Assembly (NCBI GenBank): GCA_001028025.1 | Contig: LDAQ01000046.1 | Coordinates: 1-33,042, forward strand | Length of the DNA stretch: 33,042 bases | Reading direction: 5' to 3' | Source of the DNA: Faecalicatena fissicatena | GTDB lineage: Bacteria > Bacillota > Clostridia > Lachnospirales > Lachnospiraceae | In this document: positions 15,467-23,771 of the stretch, piece by piece | Layout: each line of letters opens with the position of its first letter | Position numbering within the stretch: the first letter of the stretch is position 1 | Notes under the pieces: generated by a model | Told to the model about the DNA's origin: nothing | The model's database searches: none | What the model saw: the letters and a program-made list of their open reading frames with translations, nothing else | Program-made: the position numbers and the translations under genes

Positions 15467-18400
15467 TTACTCATATTCTCGAATTACTACATCCACTACA
15501 TCTTTTAATACGTTTGGAATTTCCGCTTGAAGTAATTTCTTTTCCAACTCAGTTCTATCTACAATCCACCTTTGCATGTATGGTTGATTACTATGATACC
15601 GGTTTCCAAGACTGGTTCTATTTCCATAATAGCATTCAAGTTGGCCAATTTGTTCACCGCATTCATCAAATAATTTAACACCACCAGCATCAATTAATAT
15701 ATGCCATCCAAAAGCCAACAATGCTTCTTTGCTAAAACCACACATAATATTACTTTGTTTAAAACTCTCTATGCCATTATGATGCATAGTAATATTGTAA
15801 TGTAGTTCCTCATAGAAATCATCTCTTCTCTGCAATACCAATTTTGAATTTCTCTCATACGCACAAGATGCATATTCAGGTTTCATACCCGGGATATTTA
15901 AATAAGTCAGCATAAAGCCAAATATTTCTTGTTTATAAGTGTAATCAACAACAGCGCCCGCAAGTACTACGTTCTCATCTGGCACATTTATTTCCAATAT
16001 TTCCCGAATTTGCAACAACTGTTTATTTCTGCTGAGCTCTGAGTATTTATCAACATTACTGATTAATATTCCTTTATTATCAAACCAACATGATGGGGTA
16101 ACTAATAATGTATATGGCTCTGATGCAGACAAAATAATACGTGCCAGTTCATTCTCTACTCCATCCCATCTACCAGATACCCAATCTTTATACAGTACTC
16201 GGAAGAATGCAATATTTACTTTATCACAAACAACTCGGCAATTTGATGAGGAACGATTTAGTTTTATAAGTTCTGGAATTTCTGGCAATTGTTCTGCATA
16301 ATCAGCTGTTCTTCTTTCAACATCATCCAAATTTATTTCCAGACTTTTTTCAATTCTCTCCTTCATTTCTATGACACAATCATATCCATTGATCCACGGA
16401 TTACTTCTTGTTGTTTTTATCAGTTTTTTTATTCCGCGTTCTGGAATTATCGAAAAGAATTTTTTATCTTCCATCAAATATTTTTGGAACCGGTTCGGCC
16501 ACAGTGTTTCCAGCATAATATTTGAATATAATGCAACATTGAAATCATCATCTTTACAATGCTTTTGAATAATCTCATAGAGCACAGATCTACTCTCTTC
16601 ATCGAAACACCATAACAGCTCATATATCATCAGCAACCACTCTTTACCTCGATAATGATAATTATTCCAGTCCATCTCGATATTTTTCAAATAGCCATTA
16701 TCGCATCTTAACATTGCAAACAATCCTGTCAATGCTACCCGAGCAGCATCTGCATCCTCTGACAAAATCAGAAGCTTCATTATCTGATAAAACAACGTCT
16801 CTATTTTATCTGCATAGTCCCAGTTAATCAGATTATAATAATTATAGTCCTCCTCTATCTCCGGTTCTTGAAAATGTCCTGCTGCTGTCATCCAGCTCCT
16901 ATGCATTTTTATAATTTCATCCATTCCTTCTTTGCAATATTGTTTCCCCTGTTGATGTATTTTCCATCGAACTAATTCCGGTAAATCTAATTCCAAATAA
17001 TTACTTTCCCTTTTTACTACATCATTCAGATAATCACAAATTGTCTGATCAGAAAGATCTGGTGTAGACTGCTCAACTAAATATTCTAAAATGCTATTAT
17101 GCCTGATACTATAAGAATCTTTTCCAAATTCATATCTTAACAATTCTTCAAAAATTTCTTCTGGCATTTCATGTCTGTCTATCAACTCCTGAATCATTTC
17201 TTTTAATTTGGTATTTTTTACAGTACTTTCATCGCCTAAAAGATATTTCTCAATCGTTTCAATTGATGTTTCATTAATGGAAACTGAATTTTCAGCGTCA
17301 CACCATCTATTCGGAATTATATATTTAACAGGATCTGAACTTAAATCGATGTATGCAGCTCCATATTCTCTAAGTCTGTGATATATAGACTTAATTCCAT
17401 TTTTTTCTGCACATAATTCTAATGCTCTCTGAAGTGAATGAATAGTCGCATGATTATCTTCGTTTCGCCAATCAAGAAGCCCTATACCTATTGCCCATAT
17501 AGAAAGTAGCTCTGATTCTTTTAATTTCGCATTTTTCAAATATCCAATCAAACCATCCACAAAATAAGATGGTTCCTTAAATCCCTGCGCAAGATAATGG
17601 TTGTTTTGTAAAATCTCTTTTATTTTCGAATAACCGCCACTGAATATGTCTGCAAATATTTTGCTATTTAACGTATACTCAAGACGATTATCTCCTACTA
17701 ATTCCATTTTATCCGAAATTTCTTTCACTGTTTTCGCATATTCATATATGAATTTATCATCATAATTAACAAGTTCATTGTACCAGCTTAGCAAATAATC
17801 TCCGGCGTATTCTTTATGAGATACATATCCAACAACTGACCACCGAGCTTTTTCCAACACATCGTTCATATCAATTGTATTAATATCATATTTCTTTTTA
17901 GCAGTACAAAAATCCTGAATAATACGATTGCGATCCCCTATGCTTTCATTCCAAACTTTGCCGTCTTCTGCAAGCCATTCATTGAACCAGTCATGTATCC
18001 GCTTTTCATCATTTCGATAATAAAACATACCTGCATCCAATAATTGATTAATCGGATTCGTAGAAAATGCAGTCTCGCATATATCATCAACGGTATCTTT
18101 AAACACATCAGATTCATTTCTGGACAGTGCAATATATGTTTTAAGTATAAAGGGCCTTAATTTAATAGTTTCAAAGTCTCTATCATTTGGATTCCAGTGT
18201 TTTATAAATAATGCTATCATGAGTTGCTTCATTTCCGCTACATTTTCGAAAAACTTCATTCCTGCATGTTTTGCTGATAACCATTTTCCAATAAAACAAA
18301 TATTATTAAAATACATCCCCAAATAAGAACGATTATAATGACTATGCTTTTCCATGAAAGTATTAGTTATGGATGATGCCAATTCGCTTCTTGTTTTCGG

Positions 18401-21346
18401 TTGCAAATATGCTGCTACAATGGCATAAATACTATAATATGTCATTAAATTTTCAATATGGTTATCTGGTAAATCGACATTTTTAATCTGATTCCATATT
18501 TCCTCTTTACAATCGTTAGACCACTGTTGAGGATTCGCTACAATCTGCATAAATGAAGATATTAATTTTCCCATACTATTTTGAGACAATCTATCGTGTA
18601 AAATATTCTCTACACGTTTGATATCTTCATATCGATTTTGTTCAAGCAACTTCTTTACACCTTCAACAAGCGGATCTATGTATCCCATTTCCAATGTATC
18701 TAACGCACTCGAAAGTGATTCTCCTGATAAAAACAGAAAAATATTTTTCAAAACCGATTCTGTTAAACGATATGCAAATAGATCATTAATTTCCGCTAGT
18801 TCTCTCATCCCACATAAGATTGAAAATTCTCCTAAGCGACACACACATTCAGCTAAATTGTCTGCGACCTTCTGTAATCCTGGAGAAATGAATTCCTTTT
18901 CATCATCCTCAGATACCATGTATGTATATATTTTTGCAATGTCTATTTCCGAAAACCAGTTTTTAAATAGACTCTTAGCTCTATTTAATTCCCCTCCATC
19001 ATACAAACGCTTTACTAGGCTTATAACTGTATCCAATATATCAAAATTCCATGCAGATTCTGGCTGTACATAACATTCATATGGATGAATGTTTATTGAA
19101 GTCAAACTTTTTCTAAAGTTCGATTCTTCAATTTCATAATTGCTTTTTTCAATTTGATCAATAGTCATATATCCTAGAGCCAAACATCTCATATTCGCCC
19201 AATCAATCGGATTATGAGCAATTATACCTTTTAAAATATCTTTGGAAATTTCTCTGAGTTCACTTATTTCAACACCATGAACATATGCTGAAATAATGTA
19301 ATCTGCAGAATAAACCTTTGTAAATTCTTTTTCTCGCCCCGCCAGCTTTAGAAAACGCAAAATATCGCTATAATAAGCCAGCGTCTTCTCTTTCAGGTTC
19401 AAGTAATAATCCGAAAGCCCAGCATATACCTCTTTAACATGATCTATATCATGTCCTATAATTCCAGATAAATATACTCTGATATCATTATGCAATAATG
19501 TATAATTTTCACCATTTGCAATCAGCAACGGGCTTAAAGCTTTCAACACATTTTTCCATCCTGATACAGAAATGTTTTCTTTCGGAAAAAATGCCTGCAT
19601 TTTTACTGCATTAATAGGTTCATTAAAAAAAGCAAACACTCCCGCCATTTTATAATCCACAAATGGAATTTGCATATTTTTCTTTGCCGCATCCCATATG
19701 GATTTATAATACTCTTGAATATTTCCACTTAACTTTCTATTTTTCAACTGTTCCTCAAGTTTCACCGGATCAGACTGCTGCATAGCTTCATGTACTGCAA
19801 AAATTGCTGCAAGCGTATTCCCCTGCGCATATTTTCCTATAAGATTTGATATCTGCTGTTTATAAACTGCATTTTTCTCTGGCATTTTATCTTCTACAAG
19901 CGTTAAAATATCCGATACCTGTAATGGTGGTACAATTATTTCTTTTACATTCTTTAATTCTTCAAATAGCCACAGCGGATAATTCTTATAGTCTTCTTTG
20001 GGCTGACCTGCCAGAAGAATCTTCACATTTGACGGAATATATTCTGGATCTGGGAGCGTAGCTAAAAAAGTTTCTTCCATAAAACCAGCTCTTGCTGCAT
20101 GATCTATTCCATCTATTGCAATAATAAATGTTCTTTCATTATCTTCCGCATACCTGGATGCTATTTTAAAAAATCGCTCTTTCATTTCTTCCAGTGTCAT
20201 TAATCCATTAACAACAGGAACATTATACTTTTGTAATTTGCCTTTTAAAAGTCTTCTAAGCTGATTAAAAAGTTCATTCCAGAAATTCGTCTTGTCAACA
20301 CGTTTTGAAACATCCATAGGAAGATATTCATTTGATGGATCTATAGGCTCATATGCATAATACCTGATATCAACTATACTATTTCTTTTTCCACTGATTT
20401 TACTTACAATATTTGTCTTTCCAGTACCTGGAATTCCTGATAAGAAAACAACGCTACAGTTCCCATCTAACAGTTCTGTTTCCAGTTTATTTACCAAATC
20501 GTTTCGACTTTGAAAAAATGGTTCTGACGGAATCAAATCATGATTGTAACAAACTGTATCTTCGTCTACAGCAAGAGCTGCATAAACATCTTCTGCCGTA
20601 ATGCATGAAGCTATTCTTATAGAAGTTGTCCAATTTCTTAATGCGTGATCAAGTTTCATCAATAAGGCTCTCGCCACATCTGGCTTCGCATTAAATGCCA
20701 TCTGCAATTTTCTTAATAAATCTTCCTCTATTTCAATCAGTCCCACTTGATTTGTTTCTATTTCAAGACAACGCAAAAATGATAGTTTATCCTCATCCTT
20801 TTCAATATACTTCAGCTGTGATTTCCATTCATTCCATGCTGATTCGTATTCTGGAAATACTATCTCATTAAATGTTTTTGCACCTATAATTTGCTCTTTT
20901 AGTTCCTTCCAAAATGTATTTAATGCAGGACGCTTAACACTCCTATCCTGCCCCGCAGAAGATACTCTATTTCCTACCTTCCTGTTTGTAAACAAACATA
21001 CTCTTGTTTTTTGATACTTATCTTTTTCTTCAACCCAGGATTTCGCAAGTTCTCCCAGCAGTGAATACTTGCTATTCTCATCTTTTTTTGAATTATCAAT
21101 TGAAACGAGATCTCCAAATGTCAATGTATCATCGGCTCTTGTATGCTTCACCTGAATAAACAACTTTTCTCCATTCACGTACGTTACTACCACATCATCC
21201 AAGCCCAATTCTATATCAGCTTGTAGCTCTACGCATTTTATGTTGTTATCCAGATTAAGCATATCTATAATATACTGCTGTCCTACAGACCATTCATACC
21301 AATATGGATCTCCCATTCCAGGCTTTGCTTTCTCGGAATAATTCAT
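15467..21346 (-). CDS. Giant nuclease-STAND ATPase (Avs-like antiviral protein)
   Basis: The protein has 1959 residues. Residues about 1-240 look like a PD-(D/E)xK dsDNA nuclease of the DUF4297/Cap4 type: YWYEWSVGQQYIIDML, then LDDVVV (49-54) and the catalytic-type FIQVKHT (63-69). Residues about 275-560 are a P-loop STAND/NACHT-like ATPase: Walker A SGIPGTGKT (303-311) and Walker B FIIAIDGIDHA (407-417), where DGIDH is close to the DGLDH of antiviral STAND proteins. The remaining 1400 residues look alpha-helical and repeat-like, with no family I recognise, as expected for a target-recognition sensor. By analogy with Avs proteins, binding a phage protein would oligomerise the ATPase and unleash the nuclease. 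It starts 49 bases after AbiEii with GGGG before ATG. Architecture is firm; antiphage function is inferred. Confidence 0.8.
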   Translation of the reverse strand: MNYSEKAKPGMGDPYWYEWSVGQQYIIDMLNLDNNIKCVELQADIELGLDDVVVTYVNGEKLFIQVKHTRADDTLTFGDLVSIDNSKKDENSKYSLLGELAKSWVEEKDKYQKTRVCLFTNRKVGNRVSSAGQDRSVKRPALNTFWKELKEQIIGAKTFNEIVFPEYESAWNEWKSQLKYIEKDEDKLSFLRCLEIETNQVGLIEIEEDLLRKLQMAFNAKPDVARALLMKLDHALRNWTTSIRIASCITAEDVYAALAVDEDTVCYNHDLIPSEPFFQSRNDLVNKLETELLDGNCSVVFLSGIPGTGKTNIVSKISGKRNSIVDIRYYAYEPIDPSNEYLPMDVSKRVDKTNFWNELFNQLRRLLKGKLQKYNVPVVNGLMTLEEMKERFFKIASRYAEDNERTFIIAIDGIDHAARAGFMEETFLATLPDPEYIPSNVKILLAGQPKEDYKNYPLWLFEELKNVKEIIVPPLQVSDILTLVEDKMPEKNAVYKQQISNLIGKYAQGNTLAAIFAVHEAMQQSDPVKLEEQLKNRKLSGNIQEYYKSIWDAAKKNMQIPFVDYKMAGVFAFFNEPINAVKMQAFFPKENISVSGWKNVLKALSPLLIANGENYTLLHNDIRVYLSGIIGHDIDHVKEVYAGLSDYYLNLKEKTLAYYSDILRFLKLAGREKEFTKVYSADYIISAYVHGVEISELREISKDILKGIIAHNPIDWANMRCLALGYMTIDQIEKSNYEIEESNFRKSLTSINIHPYECYVQPESAWNFDILDTVISLVKRLYDGGELNRAKSLFKNWFSEIDIAKIYTYMVSEDDEKEFISPGLQKVADNLAECVCRLGEFSILCGMRELAEINDLFAYRLTESVLKNIFLFLSGESLSSALDTLEMGYIDPLVEGVKKLLEQNRYEDIKRVENILHDRLSQNSMGKLISSFMQIVANPQQWSNDCKEEIWNQIKNVDLPDNHIENLMTYYSIYAIVAAYLQPKTRSELASSITNTFMEKHSHYNRSYLGMYFNNICFIGKWLSAKHAGMKFFENVAEMKQLMIALFIKHWNPNDRDFETIKLRPFILKTYIALSRNESDVFKDTVDDICETAFSTNPINQLLDAGMFYYRNDEKRIHDWFNEWLAEDGKVWNESIGDRNRIIQDFCTAKKKYDINTIDMNDVLEKARWSVVGYVSHKEYAGDYLLSWYNELVNYDDKFIYEYAKTVKEISDKMELVGDNRLEYTLNSKIFADIFSGGYSKIKEILQNNHYLAQGFKEPSYFVDGLIGYLKNAKLKESELLSIWAIGIGLLDWRNEDNHATIHSLQRALELCAEKNGIKSIYHRLREYGAAYIDLSSDPVKYIIPNRWCDAENSVSINETSIETIEKYLLGDESTVKNTKLKEMIQELIDRHEMPEEIFEELLRYEFGKDSYSIRHNSILEYLVEQSTPDLSDQTICDYLNDVVKRESNYLELDLPELVRWKIHQQGKQYCKEGMDEIIKMHRSWMTAAGHFQEPEIEEDYNYYNLINWDYADKIETLFYQIMKLLILSEDADAARVALTGLFAMLRCDNGYLKNIEMDWNNYHYRGKEWLLMIYELLWCFDEESRSVLYEIIQKHCKDDDFNVALYSNIMLETLWPNRFQKYLMEDKKFFSIIPERGIKKLIKTTRSNPWINGYDCVIEMKERIEKSLEINLDDVERRTADYAEQLPEIPELIKLNRSSSNCRVVCDKVNIAFFRVLYKDWVSGRWDGVENELARIILSASEPYTLLVTPSCWFDNKGILISNVDKYSELSRNKQLLQIREILEINVPDENVVLAGAVVDYTYKQEIFGFMLTYLNIPGMKPEYASCAYERNSKLVLQRRDDFYEELHYNITMHHNGIESFKQSNIMCGFSKEALLAFGWHILIDAGGVKLFDECGEQIGQLECYYGNRTSLGNRYHSNQPYMQRWIVDRTELEKKLLQAEIPNVLKDVVDVVIREYE

Positions 21347-21395
21347 TTCTTAATTCCCCTTTACAATAAAGAATCCTTTTAAATAATAAAACAAT

Positions 21396-22238
21396 TTAAA
21401 TATCTGTCAAATCACCCATCAATTTCACAACCACATCACACACATCCTCAAATAATATATCTATTGCATAGTCAAAATCCTTTTGATAGTTATTCCATTG
21501 CCTCTGCATAACTTCGCTATTTTTAACAGCATTCATAATTCTACGATAATCTTTAACCACTATTGATGAACCGCGTTTCTCCGTTGTTGCACTTAATGCC
21601 TCTTTTAATCGATCGAGGTTTATATTGGAATACTGCAACTTAGCCAATATGTATATATCATAATAATCCCTTGGCCTTGTGTTCTGATCGCCTCTGGATA
21701 TCACAGTTTCCAATTTCTCTGCCATTATTGTTTCTAAGTTATATGCAAGCACTGAAATGCTTCTGTCTTCTAAAAGAAGTTTGAACCGATATTCTATTTC
21801 TTTTGGAGTTATCCTATCACCTGTGGTAATGTCCAACTTCAAGGGAACTGCCATGGGCGGATAATTTGCAGACAGCGACACACGATACCCTGTATATTCA
21901 TCACCCTCTCGAATTTCTCCAATACTACGAAAACTAAACAACACATCATCATCCAATTCTATTTTACATATTTCTCCAAACATTTCCCGAATAGTCTGTT
22001 CATTTACAGGCAATCCTTTTATTGTTGCGTCCATATCCATGGTTGCTCTGGTGTCAAGACCAACCATCGCTGCAATCAAAAATCCGCCCTTCAAGATAAA
22101 ATTTTGCTGATATTTTGAAACAGATATTCGTTCCAATAACCTCTCTAACATAAAATTTTGCATTACGAGCTGTGCAGATATATGTTTTTCTTTTGCAAGA
22201 TTTTTAATAATTGCCTTTAACTGCATTGCATTTTTCAC
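21396..22238 (-). CDS. AbiEii/AbiGii-family nucleotidyltransferase toxin
   Basis: The 280-residue protein carries the AbiEii nucleotidyltransferase signature: FILKGGFLI (47-55) followed by TRATMDMDATIKG with the metal-binding D68 and D70. Next come PLKLDITTGD (K133, D136) and ETIMAEKLETVISRG, then NTRPRDYYDIYIL. AbiEii toxins are type IV abortive-infection toxins that transfer nucleotides, in characterised relatives to tRNA acceptor ends. The gene overlaps the AbiEi antitoxin gene by 4 bases, the usual arrangement, and is followed within 49 bases by the giant STAND gene, so all three are probably on one transcript. Confidence 0.9.
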   Translation of the reverse strand: MKNAMQLKAIIKNLAKEKHISAQLVMQNFMLERLLERISVSKYQQNFILKGGFLIAAMVGLDTRATMDMDATIKGLPVNEQTIREMFGEICKIELDDDVLFSFRSIGEIREGDEYTGYRVSLSANYPPMAVPLKLDITTGDRITPKEIEYRFKLLLEDRSISVLAYNLETIMAEKLETVISRGDQNTRPRDYYDIYILAKLQYSNINLDRLKEALSATTEKRGSSIVVKDYRRIMNAVKNSEVMQRQWNNYQKDFDYAIDILFEDVCDVVVKLMGDLTDI

Positions 22239-22828
22239 AACAGTACCTCCAGATATGATCTGAGTTTTATTTCAACCTTTAAAAGTTTTGCTAATTCAGA
22301 TAAAACAGGAATGTTTTTATCCGAATTAACTGCATAACGCTTAAAAGCATCTGTTACCACCTGAATGTCCACATGGCTATGAGGCTTTAAAATATCACAG
22401 AGCGTTCGTTCTACACTATACGCTCTTACAGCATTTCCACCTGGTGTAGTCACTTCTTCTATTCCCAAATCATATATCTCTTTCTTACACTGCACACACC
22501 TAATATTCTCTTTCTTTGGGTTTGTCAAATTGTAATTCATTGGAAAAGTCATGTGATATTTGTTCGGTGTTCGATCTGTTAAATCCCATAGAAACAATGC
22601 TGTTTCGTGGGAATAAACGCCTCTTTTAAATCGATTCTGTAAATTAAAAATTTCATCATCCCAAACTTCCGGCAAAATGTAAATACCTCGGGAGGATTTC
22701 TCTATCATTCCCTTATCAACAAGGTATTTAATATTCCCACGTGAAAACCCTGCTGCAACCACCATTGCAGTAGTAACTGTTCCATTATTCCCTTTTGCCA
22801 TCTTAATAATCTCTTCAGTTGCTCCCAC
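22235..22828 (-). CDS. AbiEi-type antitoxin and transcriptional repressor
   Basis: The 197-residue protein has an N-terminal winged helix (NNGTVTTAMVVAAGFSRGNIKYLVDKGMIEKSSRG, split by turns) and the AbiEi C-terminal domain containing RGVYSHETALFLWDLTDRTP and AYSVERTLCDILKP. AbiEi neutralises AbiEii and represses its own promoter by binding inverted repeats. A GTG start at 22828 is chosen because AGAGG lies 6 bases upstream; ATG at 22801 is the alternative and would trim 9 residues. A near-perfect promoter and a 12-bp palindrome lie upstream. Confidence 0.88.
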   Translation of the reverse strand: MGATEEIIKMAKGNNGTVTTAMVVAAGFSRGNIKYLVDKGMIEKSSRGIYILPEVWDDEIFNLQNRFKRGVYSHETALFLWDLTDRTPNKYHMTFPMNYNLTNPKKENIRCVQCKKEIYDLGIEEVTTPGGNAVRAYSVERTLCDILKPHSHVDIQVVTDAFKRYAVNSDKNIPVLSELAKLLKVEIKLRSYLEVLL

Positions 22829-22865
22829 AATAATCCTCTACTTTCCATTGACTTTTATGCTTGTT

Positions 22866-22894
22866 ATTATACAATTACAAAGCGCAAATGTCAA
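22866..22894 (-). promoter_or_regulatory. Consensus promoter of the AbiE-STAND operon
   Basis: On the minus strand TTGACA (22894-22889), exactly 17 bases, then TATAAT (22871-22866). Both hexamers are perfect consensus, so the operon should be strongly expressed unless repressed. Confidence 0.85.
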
Positions 22895-22916
22895 TAAGTA
22901 TACATCTTCTTAGTCA

Positions 22917-22943
22917 AATTGGGTAGACATCGTCTACCCAATT
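22917..22943. promoter_or_regulatory. Perfect palindrome upstream of the AbiE promoter, candidate operator
   Basis: AATTGGGTAGAC and GTCTACCCAATT are exact inverted repeats separated by ATC. The site ends 23 bases before the -35 box. AbiEi proteins bind inverted repeats near their promoters, so it is a candidate operator; it could also be a terminator stem of an older unit. Confidence 0.5.
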
Positions 22944-23015
22944 CGCAGTATAATCCAGTATATTTTAGATTTCTACAAAATTATCAAATTCATTCATCTT
23001 TTGCTATTTTGTCAT

Positions 23016-23147
23016 TCAAGGCTCTTTCAAAAATGGTGTGGTAGTGGTGTAGTAAACGCCTTTCTGTTTCGTAAAACCATTGATTTTACAGGCTTTTTCG
23101 GGACTTTTCAAGATACTGCCGTGGCAGATAAATAGTATTTTTATCAT
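23016..23147 (-). pseudogene. Truncated copy of the LMW-PTP gene start
   Basis: ATG at 23147 begins MIKILFICHG, identical to the first ten residues of the intact phosphatase encoded at 14824-15288. The sequence then departs and stops after 43 residues. The upstream non-coding region is also duplicated. It marks the right border of the island and has no catalytic acid, so it cannot be an active phosphatase. Confidence 0.7.
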
Positions 23148-23288
23148 TGATTTTATATCCCTTCATAAGCCTTTAAACCTTGATATTACGGGCTGTCCGA
23201 CGCTTTGTTAATTTTTCGTTTTTTGCCACAACCCTACGCTATTCTTTATAAATCTACGCAAATTCATGGGGAAATGGTATAGTAAGTG
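23118..23288. repeat. Right border repeat of the accessory island
   Basis: Direct repeat partner of 15259-15429, diverged. It ends in TGGTATAGTAAG (23275-23286), a variant of the TGGTGTAGTAAACG border word. Confidence 0.7.
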
Positions 23289-23420
23289 GTATGAAATATG
23301 TTCATAATATTCTCCTGAATTGCTTTCAATTTATATAAACTTAGAACAATCATAAAATGAATCATCATATGGAACTATTTACCTTTTGGACACAGTTCAT
23401 AAAATTACCATTTGCTTCAA

Positions 23421-23453
23421 ATATACTGATCTATACTTTATAGATCAGTATAT
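23421..23453 (-). terminator. Perfect hairpin at the end of the MazG-like gene
   Basis: ATATACTGATCTATA (23421-23435) and TATAGATCAGTATAT (23439-23453) are exact 15-base inverted repeats with a 3-base loop. They overlap the last codons and stop of the MazG-like gene. The stem is AT-rich with a weak T-tail, so it may act as a terminator or 3' stabiliser. Confidence 0.5.
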
Positions 23454-23758
23454 TTCACTGCACTTCCTTTTGCCTTCTCCACCGGATACTTTGCCTCATT
23501 CTGTGCCATTTTCATATTTACAATTTCATCTACATCAAATCCAAGTTTGTCCAACATATTCTGGCAATACACAATCACATCTGCAAGTTCTTCTTTCACA
23601 TGTTGAAGATCATATTCCGTATCACTCCACTGAAAACATTCGAGAAGTTCATTTGCTTCAATTGAAATAGACTTTGCCAAATTTTCTGGTGAATGAAATT
23701 GATCCCAATCACGGTCAATTGTAAAATTTCTAATTCTGTCTATGGTTTTCTGTTTCAT
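23438..23758 (-). CDS. MazG-like nucleotide pyrophosphohydrolase
   Basis: The 106-residue protein is an all-alpha NTP pyrophosphohydrolase of the MazG/RS21-C6 type. The metal-binding ExxE...ExxD pattern is visible in SIEANELLECFQW and HVKEELADVIVYCQNML. Such enzymes hydrolyse (d)NTPs to monophosphates. The gene begins 13 bases after the GIY-YIG/DUF2075 gene, so the two form a pair. That pairing suggests depletion or sanitising of nucleotides in a defence context rather than housekeeping, which is inference. Confidence 0.85.
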   Translation of the reverse strand: MKQKTIDRIRNFTIDRDWDQFHSPENLAKSISIEANELLECFQWSDTEYDLQHVKEELADVIVYCQNMLDKLGFDVDEIVNMKMAQNEAKYPVEKAKGSAVKYTDL

Positions 23759-23771
23759 TTGTCCCTCCCAA

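Larger units (their letters stand above)
15414..23058. mobile_element. AT-rich defence island bounded by direct repeats
   Basis: The 7.6-kb segment between two exact 14-bp repeats (TGGTGTAGTAAACG at 15414 and 23045) holds AbiEi, AbiEii and a giant nuclease-STAND gene. It is visibly richer in A and T than the flanks. A truncated copy of the LMW-PTP start lies just beyond the right repeat. No integrase is encoded inside, so it may be a passive cargo unit, or mobilised in trans. The repeats as attachment sites are inference. Confidence 0.55.

Noticed and set aside
15414..23058. Island as a prophage or conjugative element
   Set aside because: No integrase, relaxase, capsid or replication gene is present; the interior holds only AbiEi, AbiEii and the STAND gene.
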